A stretch of 64,000 nt of DNA from Labilibaculum sp. DW002 (GCF_029029525.1 NZ_JAKJSC010000001.1:1116001-1180000); one strand, 5' to 3'; numbered from the stretch's first letter, positions 26,762-36,664 are shown. Notes: generated by a model not told the origin, from the letters alone. Program-made: numbers and translations.

Positions 26762-27601
26762 TTACAATGGTAAATTACACCACGTATCACCCTCAAACAC
26801 TCGAACTGAATCAAAACCAATATTTTTAAGCATTTCCTGAGCTGTATCAAAGACTGAAATTAATTCGTCTACATGATGAGCATCACTGCTAATAGTAACC
26901 GGAATATTATATTTTAAACATTGTTTCAAAAAATAAGTATCTGGAAAAAATGTGCTTGACTTTTTCTTGTAAATTCCTCTTGTATTTACCTCGACAATAC
27001 AATCAGATTCTTTCAAGGCAATAATAGTTTTATCCAACAAATCAGTATACCATTTTTCATCTTCAGAGAAATAGCGCCCTTTATTATTCATTTTCACCTT
27101 GTCGATATGCCCAATAATATCTGGCTTTTGTGTTGCAATCATTTCAATTACCTGATCAAAATAAGCGCTTACTGCTTTCTGTATATTTCCATTAAAAAGA
27201 ACTTCAACACCATGAGTGAAATTTGTGTCTGGGCCATCAAGAAACCAAAACTCATCATTTGAATTCACCTTCACTAAATGAACAGAACCAATTGTATAAT
27301 CTAAGGAGGCTTTTGCCTTAAAACTCTCAAAAGAAGCCGTCACATTAGGAATGTAATCAATTTCTAATGAGCGATAAACATCAATTTCGGAGGAATACTT
27401 CAACTTTAGCTCCTCTATTTCCTCAACATAAGCTTCAAGTAAAATCTCATCCATACTCCATGGCTCTTTAGCAGGAAGAGGAGCATGTGAACTAAAGCCA
27501 ATACTTTGCAAGCCCAAGTCAATCGCTCTAAGTACCATTTCTTCGGCTGTACTTTTGCCATCGCAATAGTTAGTATGTGTATGATAAGAGAAATATTCCA
27601 T
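26762..27601 (-). CDS. PHP-family histidinol-phosphatase
   Basis: A 279-residue PHP-domain phosphoesterase. The metal ligands are visible in HTHTNYCDG at about residues 7-15, SSHAP near 38, the EIDYIP strand near 75, GHIDKVKMNN near 166 and SSDAHHVDEL near 239. The family (HisK/YtvP-like) hydrolyses histidinol phosphate in histidine biosynthesis. No other his genes are near, so it could act on another phosphate ester. It is alone on the minus strand between two intergenic regions. Confidence 0.82.
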   Translation of the reverse strand: MEYFSYHTHTNYCDGKSTAEEMVLRAIDLGLQSIGFSSHAPLPAKEPWSMDEILLEAYVEEIEELKLKYSSEIDVYRSLEIDYIPNVTASFESFKAKASLDYTIGSVHLVKVNSNDEFWFLDGPDTNFTHGVEVLFNGNIQKAVSAYFDQVIEMIATQKPDIIGHIDKVKMNNKGRYFSEDEKWYTDLLDKTIIALKESDCIVEVNTRGIYKKKSSTFFPDTYFLKQCLKYNIPVTISSDAHHVDELISVFDTAQEMLKNIGFDSVRVFEGDTWCNLPL

Positions 27602-27780
27602 TACAATTTGTTTTTTCGCAGTAAAGATAAGTCATGACATGTTTCAAACAAAGTCTGCACAGCACTAAAATCAGGCGTTAGCACAGTAATACTATTCAAA
27701 AAAGGCAAATTACAGTATGAATTCCTTTCTATATAGTCATCTCAACACGATTCCTTCTTTAAAATGTTTTTAAATAATAC

Positions 27781-27788
27781 TATCTTTG
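27781..27788 (+). promoter_or_regulatory. -7 box of the YgiQ-family gene
   Basis: TATCTTTG is an exact TAnnTTTG match 18 bases before the ATG at 27806. It rules out the upstream in-frame ATG at 27764 as the usual start, since that lies before the predicted transcript start near 27794. No clear TTG at -33. Confidence 0.45.
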
Positions 27789-27805
27789 CAGTAATTACAC
27801 GACAT

Positions 27806-29641
27806 ATGACAGAGAATCGCAAATTAAGAACGGAAAATTGGCTTCCTACATCAGCCAAAGAGGTAAAAGAAAGAGGCTGGGAAGAATTGGATGTCATTTT
27901 ATTTAGTGGTGATGCCTATGTTGATCACCCCTCCTTTGGCTCTGCTGTTATTGGTCGTATTCTTGAGAATGAAGGCTTAAAGGTAGCAATTGTACCTCAG
28001 CCCAACTGGCAAGATGATCTTCGCGATTTTAAGAAATTAGGGACACCCCGTCTGTTCTTTGGTATTACAGCCGGAAATATGGACTCTATGGTCAATCATT
28101 ATACGGCCAATCGTCGTTTGCGCCATGATGATGCCTACACACCTGATGGAAAACATGGTTTCCGTCCAGATAAACCAAGTATTGTTTATTCACAAATTCT
28201 TAAGAAATTATATCCCGATACCCCCATATTACTTGGTGGCATAGAAGCTTCCTTGCGCCGCCTTACGCATTACGATTATTGGCTGGACGAATTAAAGCCA
28301 AGTATTCTTTGTGAGAGTGCTGCTGATTTACTTGTTTATGGAATGGGTGAAAAACCTTTAAAAGAGATCGTGAGATTACTAAAAAAAGGTGTTCCTTTTG
28401 AAACCTTAACAACTATTCCTCAAACCTCGTTTATCGCAAAGAAAGATGAGGATTATGCAACGAAGAAAAAATGGGAAATTCAGGAATTATATTCTCATGA
28501 AGATTGCTTAAAGGATAAAAAGAAATTTGCCGGTAATTTCCGTCATATCGAAATGGAATCGAATTCGATGATGGCAAAGAAACTGGTTCAAGATTATAAA
28601 GATTCTCAGATTATTGTGAATCCACCTTATCCGGTAATGAAAGAAAAAGAACTGGACTCTATTTTCGATTTGCCATACACAAGAATGCCGCACCCCCGTT
28701 ACAAGGATAAGAAAATTCCTGCCTACGATATGATTAAATTCTCTATCAACATGCATAGAGGATGTTTTGGAGGTTGTTCGTTCTGTACAATTTCGGCTCA
28801 TCAAGGTAAATTTATTGCCAATCGCTCTCAAAAATCAATCCTTAAAGAAGTTGAATACGTAACTAAAATGCCAGACTTTAAAGGTTATTTGTCTGACTTG
28901 GGTGGTCCATCAGCCAATATGTACCAGATGAAAGGTATTTTCGAAAGTATTTGTCAAACCTGTAGACGACCTTCTTGCATTCACCCTAACGTTTGTCCTA
29001 ACTTAAATACAAGTCATAAGGCCATGCTTGATATTTATAAGGAGGTTGATAAAATTCCCGGTGTAAAGAAATCTTTTATTGGTAGTGGTGTTCGATACGA
29101 TTTAATGTTGCATAAAACTAAAGATGAAGAAACCAACAAGTCGAATAAAGCATATGCTGTTGAATTAATTAAGAACCACGTGTCTGGCCGACTGAAAGTT
29201 GCACCAGAACATACTTCTGATGAAGTTCTGGACATCATGCGTAAGCCTTCGTTTAAGTTATTTTATGAACTAAAAAAATTCTTCGATCAGATAAATAAAG
29301 AGGAAGGGTTAAATCAACAGTTAATACCTTACTTCATATCCAGTCATCCTGGTTCGCAAGGTGTTGATATGGCTGACTTAGCCGTTAAAACCAAAGAGCT
29401 TGACTTTAAATTAGAGCAAGTTCAGGATTTCACACCCACACCAATGACAGTTGCAACGGTTATTTATTATTCGGGTTACCACCCTTATACTATGAAAAAA
29501 GTTTATACGCCTAAAACAAAGCAAGATAAACTCTCGCAGCGTAAATTCTTATTCTGGTATAAAAAGGAATATCGAAATGCGATTAAGACTGAACTCATTA
29601 ATATGGGAAAGAAAGACATATTGACCAAGCTTTTTAAATAA
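27806..29641 (+). CDS. YgiQ-family (UPF0313) radical SAM protein
   Basis: About 611 residues. An N-terminal cobalamin-binding-like region begins DVILFSGDAYVDHPSFG. The radical SAM cluster motif CFGGCSFC (CxxxCxxC) sits in MHRGCFGGCSFCTISAHQG near residue 320, followed by the C-terminal DUF3362 region rich in cysteine (CQTCRRPSCIHPNVCP). YgiQ proteins are widely conserved and their reaction is unknown. The start at 27806 is preferred over 27764 because the -7 promoter box lies between them. It is followed by a large hairpin at 29671. Confidence 0.9.
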   Translation: MTENRKLRTENWLPTSAKEVKERGWEELDVILFSGDAYVDHPSFGSAVIGRILENEGLKVAIVPQPNWQDDLRDFKKLGTPRLFFGITAGNMDSMVNHYTANRRLRHDDAYTPDGKHGFRPDKPSIVYSQILKKLYPDTPILLGGIEASLRRLTHYDYWLDELKPSILCESAADLLVYGMGEKPLKEIVRLLKKGVPFETLTTIPQTSFIAKKDEDYATKKKWEIQELYSHEDCLKDKKKFAGNFRHIEMESNSMMAKKLVQDYKDSQIIVNPPYPVMKEKELDSIFDLPYTRMPHPRYKDKKIPAYDMIKFSINMHRGCFGGCSFCTISAHQGKFIANRSQKSILKEVEYVTKMPDFKGYLSDLGGPSANMYQMKGIFESICQTCRRPSCIHPNVCPNLNTSHKAMLDIYKEVDKIPGVKKSFIGSGVRYDLMLHKTKDEETNKSNKAYAVELIKNHVSGRLKVAPEHTSDEVLDIMRKPSFKLFYELKKFFDQINKEEGLNQQLIPYFISSHPGSQGVDMADLAVKTKELDFKLEQVQDFTPTPMTVATVIYYSGYHPYTMKKVYTPKTKQDKLSQRKFLFWYKKEYRNAIKTELINMGKKDILTKLFK

Positions 29642-29670
29642 CTGAGCAAAAAAAACAGGCATTTGGTAAT

Positions 29671-29715
29671 AATATGCGCAATAATAAAAACCTCTTTTTT
29701 ATTATTGCGTATATT
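29671..29715. terminator. Long near-perfect hairpin after the YgiQ gene
   Basis: AATATGCGCAATAATAAAAA (29671-29690) is matched by the inverted copy ending at 29715, giving about 20 base pairs with one mismatch and a CCTC-type loop. It probably acts as a terminator or transcript stabiliser. It is much longer than ordinary terminators in this window and lacks a separate T tract. Confidence 0.55.
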
Positions 29716-29741
29716 AGTCATATAAACTCTAACGACTATAC

Positions 29742-30470
29742 ATGACTAACTTCTACCTAAAAACTACTGCTGGTATTTTATTGATTGTTCTTATTTTCAT
29801 AATTTTTGGTTGTGAAAAATCCAAAGAAGATCGAGCCAACGAGAATGCTATTGAATTACTGGAAGAGAAAAAATACGCTGAAGCGATTAAAGAATTTTCC
29901 GAAATAATTAAAGGAGACAAAAACTATCTTCCTGCCTATTACAATAGAGCAATTTGCTATTCTTTCTTAAACAAAAACAGAGTTGCGATTCAAGACTTGA
30001 ATTTTGTTATTTCTAAACAAAAATTTGAAGAAGAAGCTTATTTAAACAGAGCAATTCTATTTGAGAATCAAAAGAATTACAAATCTGCGATTAAAGATTA
30101 TTCACACTTACTTTCTATTAATCCCAGGAACATTAAAGCACTGCACTTTCGTGGAATCTGCAAATACTACGAAAAAGACTACAAAGGAGCTGTTGAGGAT
30201 TATAATATTTCTATTAAATATGGCCTAAACTCTTCGGGTGTTTATTACAACAAAGCGGTTGCTTTAGATTGTTTAGAATCTTATGCAGAAGCAATAAAAG
30301 CCTATGACAAAGCAATTAAGATCGACAAAAAATTAACACGAGCTTATTTCGCAAGAGGTATTGCCAATCTTAAAAACGGAAACAAGAAAGCTGCTATTGC
30401 TGACATTAAGAAATCTGAAAAATTAGGTTTCCCAAAAGCGAAAAAGGCACTTAAAGAAATCAAGGGATAA
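29742..30470 (+). CDS. TPR lipoprotein
   Basis: A 242-residue protein with a lipoprotein signal (hydrophobic segment then IIFGC, lipid cysteine at about residue 24) followed by five to six tetratricopeptide repeats, each with the pattern AYYNRAICYxxL or ALHFRGICKYY. It is likely anchored to a membrane and serves in protein-protein interaction. No partner is indicated. It ends exactly at the base before the stop of the convergent radical SAM gene. Confidence 0.8.
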   Translation: MTNFYLKTTAGILLIVLIFIIFGCEKSKEDRANENAIELLEEKKYAEAIKEFSEIIKGDKNYLPAYYNRAICYSFLNKNRVAIQDLNFVISKQKFEEEAYLNRAILFENQKNYKSAIKDYSHLLSINPRNIKALHFRGICKYYEKDYKGAVEDYNISIKYGLNSSGVYYNKAVALDCLESYAEAIKAYDKAIKIDKKLTRAYFARGIANLKNGNKKAAIADIKKSEKLGFPKAKKALKEIKG

Positions 30471-31424
30471 TTAATCTTTTACTTGGAATAATTTCCCTTG
30501 CCAAGTATCTCTTTCAACCAGTTTCTTATCTAACTTATCAACAAACTCAAAGTTTTTGATTCCCCATTTTGGTGCAATCAACCAGCCTTTTGGTGCCTGA
30601 TTTATAAATCGTTCGAGCGTCACATTCGGATTGATTTGCTCGATAACATCAACCACAAAATCGAGATACTCTTCCATTTCGAACAAATAAAATTGCTCAG
30701 GCTTTTCTTCGTATTGCTTAGCCATGGTAGTGTTATTCAAAATCTGTAATTGGTGCAACTTTAAAGTGTCAATAGGTAGATTAGACAATTGAACAGCGTG
30801 TTTGATCATCATTTTAGGCGTATCAAAAGGCAATCCATTCACCAAATGAGCTCCAATGTGAATTCCTCTGTTAGCGGTTTTCAGGATTGTATCTTCTGCT
30901 TCTTGGTAGGTATGACCACGATTAATCGACTCCAATGCCAAATCATTCACTGATTCCACACCATACTCAATACTGATATAATAATCTTTAGCCAGTTCCT
31001 CTAAATACTCTAAAAGAGATTCTGACACACAATCAGGACGAGTTCCAATAACCAAACCAATTACCTTATCGTGCGATAATGCTTCCTCATAAATCTTTTT
31101 CAAATGATCGATGTGACCATAAGTATTCGAGTAAGCCTGGAAATAAGCAAGATAGTATTGTGCTTTGTATTTGGCATTGAAAAAATCGATTCCTAAAAGT
31201 ATTTGCTCACTAATGGACTTTTTAGGGCTACAGTAAGCTGGATTAAAGCTGTTGTTGTTGCAATAAGTACATCCGCCAACACCTTTACTCCCATCCCTAT
31301 TAGGACAAGTAAAGCCGGCATCTATTGATATTTTCTGAATTCGCTCCGAAAATCTTCTTTTGAAAGAACTTGGAAAATCATTATACCTTTTATTCTTCCC
31401 CCAAGGAAATTGCATATCAGTCAT
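30471..31424 (-). CDS. TIGR01212-family (YhcC) radical SAM protein
   Basis: A 317-residue radical SAM enzyme with the cluster motif in CPNRDGSKGVGGCTYCNN at about residues 39-56. The GTRPDC and ISIEYGVESVNDLALE segments are typical of the YhcC/TIGR01212 group. The reaction is not firmly established. Starts at 31424 and 31415 are both possible, and the -7 box at 31442 fits either. The gene converges with the TPR lipoprotein gene with no spacer between stop codons. Confidence 0.87.
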   Translation of the reverse strand: MTDMQFPWGKNKRYNDFPSSFKRRFSERIQKISIDAGFTCPNRDGSKGVGGCTYCNNNSFNPAYCSPKKSISEQILLGIDFFNAKYKAQYYLAYFQAYSNTYGHIDHLKKIYEEALSHDKVIGLVIGTRPDCVSESLLEYLEELAKDYYISIEYGVESVNDLALESINRGHTYQEAEDTILKTANRGIHIGAHLVNGLPFDTPKMMIKHAVQLSNLPIDTLKLHQLQILNNTTMAKQYEEKPEQFYLFEMEEYLDFVVDVIEQINPNVTLERFINQAPKGWLIAPKWGIKNFEFVDKLDKKLVERDTWQGKLFQVKD

Positions 31425-31441
31425 AGTCCATTAATTTATCG

Positions 31442-31449
31442 CAAAAATA
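31442..31449 (-). promoter_or_regulatory. -7 box of the TIGR01212 gene
   Basis: The minus strand reads TATTTTTG, an exact match to TAnnTTTG, 18 bases before the ATG at 31424. There is no TTG at the expected -33. Confidence 0.4.
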
Positions 31450-31687
31450 CAAAAGAAATTAGTTTAATAAGCCTAAAGCGTCAAATTGGAATTTATCAAG
31501 ATAAAACAAAGCGTTTTCTACCCAAACCCAAAGATCACAATATCTTAAACTCATCAATCACAAATGATTATCAATCAACAAACAAGAAGCTTTACCTGTT
31601 AATATTTTTTATATTTAGCAGTGAGGACGCTTTATATATTGAAACTATTCTTTATATTGCTTGAGACACTTAATCAAAACTTTAACC

Positions 31688-33245
31688 ATGTTTTCAAAAC
31701 AAGACCTATCTCTATTTCAATCCAAATCGATTGATACAGAAAGAATTGATGAACAAATCAATAATTTCAAAAATGGTTTTCCTAAAATGAAACTTAAGAA
31801 GCCAGCTACAATTGATGACGGAATATCGCAAATTAGTGATGAAGAACTGGAATTTTATCAGGAAGTGTTTACTGCACATGCGAAGAAACTTTCTCTTTTA
31901 AAATTTGTACCTGCCTCAGGAGCTGCGACAAGAATGTTTAAAATCCTATATGACTTTTTAAACACCTATCAGGACACTGAAGATGAATACTTAAAACTCC
32001 TTTGTGATAAAGGTCCAGAAACCATGTTTAACTTCTTCGAAAGACTTGAAGATTTTGCTTTTTATGGTGATTTGAGAAATATTGCTGCCGAAAATGACAT
32101 GGACTTGGAGAAAATGCTCGATAAGAATCAATTCAAGCAGGTTCTAGCTTTACTTCTAACAAAAAAAGGGCTCAACTATGCGAGCTTGCCAAAAGGTCTG
32201 CTCAAATTTCACAGATACAAACATTTCTCTAGAACCTCTTTCGAAGAGCATTTAGTAGAAGCATTAAATTACGCCAAAGACACTGATGGTAATGCTCAGA
32301 TCCACCTAACGGTATCTGAAGATCACAAAGAACTATTTGCTGATCGCCTAAGCAAAACCAGAGAAACCTTTGAAGAAAAATACAATGGCACATTAAATGT
32401 TGCCTATTCTGTTCAAAAGCCTTCGACCGACACAATCGCTGTTGATCCAAACAATGAACCTTTCCGTAACGAAGACGGATCGATTCTATTTAGACCTGGT
32501 GGTCACGGAGCTTTAATCGAAAATTTAAATGAATTAAAGGCTGATATTGTCTTTATAAAGAATATTGACAATGTGGTTCCCGATCGTTTAAAGGAAACGA
32601 CCTATCAGTACAAAAAAGCATTAGCAGGGGTTCTATTAGAATATCAGGCATTCCTATTCGATTACCTTAGAATGCTGGAAGAAGACAAAAATATCACTCC
32701 AGAACTGTTGGATGAAATGCTAACATTTATGGAAGAAAAGCTTTGTACAAAAGCCCCAGCAAGCCTAAAGGTAGAGGATCAAGCTAAGGTAAAACAATAC
32801 CTTATTTCGAAATTCAACAGACCTGTTAGAGTTTGTGGAATGGTGATAAATGAAGGAGAACCAGGTGGTGGACCTTTCTGGGTAAAGAAACGGAGATGGA
32901 TCAGTTTCTCTACAGATTGTGGAAGGTTCACAAGTTGACATGACAGATGTAAGACAAAAGAACATTCTAGAAAGAGCAACACATTTTAATCCTGTCGATT
33001 TGGTTTGTGGAATTAAAAACTACAAAGGCAAGAAATTTGACTTACATCAATTTATTGACAAACAAACTGGTTTTATCTCGCACAAATCACACAATGGTAA
33101 TGACCTGAAAGCAATGGAATTACCTGGATTATGGAATGGTGCTATGGCTGATTGGAATACAATTTTCGTTGAAGTTCCAACAATCACCTTTAACCCGGTT
33201 AAAACAATTTTCGATTTGCTTCGTGTAGAACACAGAAACTTATAA
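31688..33245 (+). CDS. DUF4301 family protein with an apparent 1-base frameshift
   Basis: The first frame starts at the ATG at 31688 (MFSKQDLSLFQSKSID, the family start) and reads well to PGGGPFWVKK. It then runs out of frame and stops at 32938. The family sequence resumes in the next frame (DGSVSLQIVEGSQVDMTDVRQ) and ends at 33245 with WNGAMADWNTIFVEVP and a normal C-terminus. The span of 1558 bases is 519 codons plus one, so a single extra base is implied, most simply an extra A at 32888-32890. The intact protein would be 518 residues, normal for the family. Function is unknown; VPASGAATRMFK and FRPGGHGALIENLNEL resemble nucleotidyltransferase loops. It ends at a strong terminator. Confidence 0.85.
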
Positions 33246-33250
33246 TTAAC

Positions 33251-33280
33251 AAAGGCCTCGCTAACTGAGGCCTTTTATTT
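33251..33280 (+). terminator. Terminator of the DUF4301 gene
   Basis: AAGGCCTC and GAGGCCTT form a stem with a short loop, followed by TTATTTT. It begins five bases after the stop codon. Confidence 0.85.
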
Positions 33281-33326
33281 TGGGTAATACAGTAAAATGG
33301 ACTAATTTTTGTTAATATCTTCTAAC

Positions 33327-33356
33327 TTGAATATTTTAAAATTAATCCTATTTTTG
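33327..33356 (+). promoter_or_regulatory. Promoter of the TPR protein gene
   Basis: TTG at 33327-33329, 19 bases, then TATTTTTG at 33349-33356. Both boxes match the Bacteroidetes consensus. The predicted start near 33362 leaves a leader of about 22 bases. Confidence 0.55.
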
Positions 33357-33384
33357 CAGTGCAATAATCATTTTAATTTGGTAG

Positions 33385-34788
33385 ATGATAGATAATACAG
33401 AAAACTATCTTGATGATGACGCACTTACGCTCGTAAGTCGCTTTGAAGAAATGGTTAAAGCTGAAACGCTTTATTACTTCGATGTGCACGAATTTGAGAG
33501 CATCATTGATCACTATATTGAAAAAAGCAATCTTTCGGAAGCAGTAAAAGTTTCGAACATTGCTAACAAGCAGCACCCTGCTGCCATATCATTACAAATT
33601 AAAAAGGCTCAAATCCTTGTGGATCGGGGCCAACATCTTGAGGCGCTTGCTATTTTGAAGAAAGTGCAAAGCATTGAATCAACTAACAAAGAAATATTCC
33701 TTTTAAAAGGGAATATATACAATCTTTTAGGAAAGCATCACAGTGCTAAAATTCAATTCGACCAAGCCCTTGAAGTAAGTTATGAAAATCGAGAAGACCT
33801 TTTATTTAGAATCGCATTGGCTTTTGAACAATTAAGTCAGTTTCATCTAGCTATTGATTATTTAGAAGAAGCTTTAGAATTGGATGAAGAAGATTCGGAA
33901 GTTTTGTTTGAATTAGCCTATTGCTATGAAAAAACCGGGCAAGACGAAAAAAGTATTGTTACCTACGATCGATTTCTTGAATTGAATCCTTTTTCAGATA
34001 ATGCATGGTACAACATTGGCATTGTGTTTAATCGCGTAGGTAATTTTGTAAGAGCCGTAGAAGCATACGAATACACCTTAGCAATAAATGATCAGCACAG
34101 CAAAGCCTACTTTAACAAGGCGAATGCATTGGCTAATCAAGGGCTTTTCGAAGACGCAATTAAAAGCTATACTGAATATCTTGAATTTGAAGATGATCAT
34201 GCATCAACCTATTCTTATATAGGAGAATGCTTTGAGAAGTTGAATGAATATGAGCAAGCTTTAATCAATTACGAAACTGCCATTAAAACAGATGAAAACC
34301 TTGCAGACCCTTGGTTTGGAATGGGCTTAATTCTGATGTATCAAGATAAAATTGACGAAAGTTTGGTCTACCTTGAAAAGGCAAAAACATTAGACGATAC
34401 AAATTCTGATTATTGGTTTGCTCTTGGCTCGGCTTATGCTAGAGCTGAATCTCCACAAAAAGCGGTAGAGGCCTTTAGAGAGGCGATCGAATTGGATCCT
34501 TACGATTCAACTTACCCTATTACACTAGCGGAGTATTACCATCAGAATGAAAATGAAGATACTGCAATTGATGTGCTTTTGGAAGGTCTTAACCAAACAC
34601 CAGATTGCCCACAACTCTTAAGTAATTTGGCTGCATATTATGCAATTACGGGTGATTTAGGTGCATCGGAGCATTACATCAGAAAAGCCATTGATATTGA
34701 TTCTGAAAACATCGATGACATCTTCCTACAATTCCCTGAATTGAAGGACAATAAACTCTTTACAAAACTGATTCAAACAAAACAATAA
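33385..34788 (+). CDS. Cytosolic tetratricopeptide repeat protein
   Basis: A 467-residue protein with no signal peptide, made of about ten TPR units from about residue 50 to 440 (for example SEVLFELAYCYEKTGQDEKSIVTYDRFL and SKAYFNKANALANQGLFEDAI). The N-terminus is acidic. Such proteins are scaffolds for protein complexes, and this one is common in Bacteroidetes next to lipid-carrier and shikimate genes. It opens a likely three-gene operon with the DUF368 transporter (40-base gap) and aroE. Confidence 0.85.
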   Translation: MIDNTENYLDDDALTLVSRFEEMVKAETLYYFDVHEFESIIDHYIEKSNLSEAVKVSNIANKQHPAAISLQIKKAQILVDRGQHLEALAILKKVQSIESTNKEIFLLKGNIYNLLGKHHSAKIQFDQALEVSYENREDLLFRIALAFEQLSQFHLAIDYLEEALELDEEDSEVLFELAYCYEKTGQDEKSIVTYDRFLELNPFSDNAWYNIGIVFNRVGNFVRAVEAYEYTLAINDQHSKAYFNKANALANQGLFEDAIKSYTEYLEFEDDHASTYSYIGECFEKLNEYEQALINYETAIKTDENLADPWFGMGLILMYQDKIDESLVYLEKAKTLDDTNSDYWFALGSAYARAESPQKAVEAFREAIELDPYDSTYPITLAEYYHQNENEDTAIDVLLEGLNQTPDCPQLLSNLAAYYAITGDLGASEHYIRKAIDIDSENIDDIFLQFPELKDNKLFTKLIQTKQ

Positions 34789-34828
34789 CGCTTAGCACAA
34801 GCCATTATTGATTCTCAAGTCATTAACT

Positions 34829-35761
34829 ATGTCTAGACAAATTAAGGATTATATTATTATTGCCCTGAAAGGTATGGGAATGGGTGCAGCAGATGTTGTT
34901 CCAGGCGTTTCTGGAGGAACTATTGCATTTATAACAGGTATATACGAAGAACTTATCAACAGTATTAAATCTGTCAATTTAAATACAATTAAACTACTTC
35001 TTAATTTTAAACTGACTGACTTTTGGAAAGCTGTTAATGGTAATTTTCTAGCAGCTTTGGTCTTTGGAATTCTACTTAGCATTAAATCACTTGCGACGCT
35101 TATTACATATTTTCTAGAAGAACACCCTATTCTAATTTGGTCCTTTTTCTTTGGTTTAATTGTAGCCTCTGCACTAGTCATTGCTAGAAAAATTACAGAG
35201 TGGAAAATACGCAGCATTATAGCTATGCTTATTGGAATAGGAATTGCCTATATGGTAACCGTAGTCACACCAGCCGAAACAACAAATGCATATTGGTTTC
35301 TGTTCTTATCGGGAGCCTTAGCCATTTGCGCCATGATATTACCAGGTATTTCAGGAGCCTTCATTCTTCTTTTATTAGGCAAATACGAATTTGTGCTTAG
35401 TGCTCTTAGCAATTTCAAATTCGATGTTATTGCCGTAGTTGGAGTCGGTGCTGCGGTAGGCTTATTAAGCTTCTCCAATCTGCTTAGCTGGCTACTTAAA
35501 AAGTACCACAATATGACCATTGCTCTTTTATCAGGCTTTATGATTGGCTCTTTAAATAAGGTTTGGCCATGGAAAGAAACCATCTCTACATTTACTGATA
35601 GACATGGAGTTGAAAAACCACTACTACAAGAAAAGATCCTGCCACATACTTTCGAAAGTCTACAAGGACAAGATTCTCAATTACTTTTTGGAATCCTTCT
35701 TGCAATTGCTGGCTTTCTATTAATCTGGATCATGGAAAAATATTCTCCTGAAACAAAATAA
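34829..35761 (+). CDS. popT: DUF368 polyprenyl-phosphate transporter, PopT type
   Basis: About 310 residues with eight to nine predicted membrane helices. The family signature GMGMGAADVVPGVSGGTIAFITGIYEEL is at about residues 14-41 and the second half-repeat LPGISGAFILLLLGKYE near 172. DUF368 proteins have been shown to recycle undecaprenyl phosphate across the inner membrane. That would serve both peptidoglycan and the polysaccharide locus of this genome. The ATG at 34829 is preferred over a TTG at 34808. It overlaps neither neighbour but lies between the TPR gene and aroE with short gaps. Confidence 0.85.
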   Translation: MSRQIKDYIIIALKGMGMGAADVVPGVSGGTIAFITGIYEELINSIKSVNLNTIKLLLNFKLTDFWKAVNGNFLAALVFGILLSIKSLATLITYFLEEHPILIWSFFFGLIVASALVIARKITEWKIRSIIAMLIGIGIAYMVTVVTPAETTNAYWFLFLSGALAICAMILPGISGAFILLLLGKYEFVLSALSNFKFDVIAVVGVGAAVGLLSFSNLLSWLLKKYHNMTIALLSGFMIGSLNKVWPWKETISTFTDRHGVEKPLLQEKILPHTFESLQGQDSQLLFGILLAIAGFLLIWIMEKYSPETK

Positions 35762-35767
35762 AATCTC

Positions 35768-36508
35768 ATGGATACTTTTGGAATTCTAGGCTACCCTCTT
35801 GGGCATTCTTTCTCTAAGAAATACTTTACGGATAAATTTAAAAATGATGGTGTTAATGCCGATTTTTTAAACTTTGAACTGCCAGCAATAAGTGAATTTC
35901 CAAAAATCCTAAACCAACACAAGAACCTAAAAGGATTTTGTGTTACCATTCCATACAAACAAGATGTGATTCAATTTCTTGATGAGATTGATCCCTTAGC
36001 AAAGCGAATTGGTGCAGTTAATTCGGTTCAAATTATTCGCGATGCAAACAAAGCCAAACTTGTCGGATACAATACCGATATTCATGGCTTTATGAATTCC
36101 CTAAAACCGTTTCTGAATGGGGTAAAACCAAAAGCCTTAATATTAGGAACGGGTGGCGTTTCCAAAGCAGTAGCCACAGGACTAGAGGAATTAGAAATCC
36201 CTTATACTTTTGTATCGAGAACTGCAGGAGAAAACAAACTAAGCTACGAGATGCTTACTTCTCAAATAATGGAAGATTATCATCTTATTGTGAACTGTAC
36301 ACCTCTTGGAACCTTTCCAAAGGATGATACTTGCCCAAACATTCCATACCAATTCCTAACTAAGAATCATTTCTTGTACGATGTGGTGTACAATCCTGCA
36401 GAAACTCTTTTCATGAAAAAAGGAGCTGAGAAAGGTGCACAAACAATAAATGGATTGCAAATGCTTCTCCTTCAAGCAGAAAGAAATTGGAAAATCTGGA
36501 ATCAATAA
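35768..36508 (+). CDS. aroE: Shikimate dehydrogenase
   Basis: A 246-residue AroE, which reduces 3-dehydroshikimate to shikimate with NADPH in aromatic amino acid synthesis. The substrate-binding motif GHSFSKKYF is at about 10-18, the catalytic Lys lies in VTIPYKQDV near residue 65, the NADP loop is ILGTGGVSKAVA near 126, and the C-terminal NGLQMLLLQAE is typical. It follows the PopT gene by six bases. It is slightly short, as usual for Bacteroidetes. Confidence 0.93.
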   Translation: MDTFGILGYPLGHSFSKKYFTDKFKNDGVNADFLNFELPAISEFPKILNQHKNLKGFCVTIPYKQDVIQFLDEIDPLAKRIGAVNSVQIIRDANKAKLVGYNTDIHGFMNSLKPFLNGVKPKALILGTGGVSKAVATGLEELEIPYTFVSRTAGENKLSYEMLTSQIMEDYHLIVNCTPLGTFPKDDTCPNIPYQFLTKNHFLYDVVYNPAETLFMKKGAEKGAQTINGLQMLLLQAERNWKIWNQ

Positions 36509-36557
36509 ATTAAGCCGAATACACTTTTCCGTTTAAACCTAAGCTCTAATTAAATAT

Positions 36558-36589
36558 TTTGTTTAATTAGCATGCTTTTTATAAATTCG
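36558..36589 (+). promoter_or_regulatory. Promoter of the DUF2339 gene
   Basis: TTTG at 36558-36561, 20 bases, then TAAATTCG at 36582-36589. The -7 box has one mismatch to TAnnTTTG. The same box and spacing recur at 40401-40431. An AT-rich inverted repeat (CTAATTAAA/TTTAATTAG, 36546-36570) overlaps the -33 box. Confidence 0.45.
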
Positions 36590-36664
36590 AACTCACTATC
36601 ATTCGACTACTAACTCATATTAGACATTGAGCTAATCGAATGCGGATACCCAAAATTCGACCAG

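Noticed and set aside
32888-32890. Programmed ribosomal frameshift in DUF4301
   Set aside because: No slippery heptamer or stimulatory structure is evident, and the same one-base excess in DUF58 makes sequence error the simpler cause.
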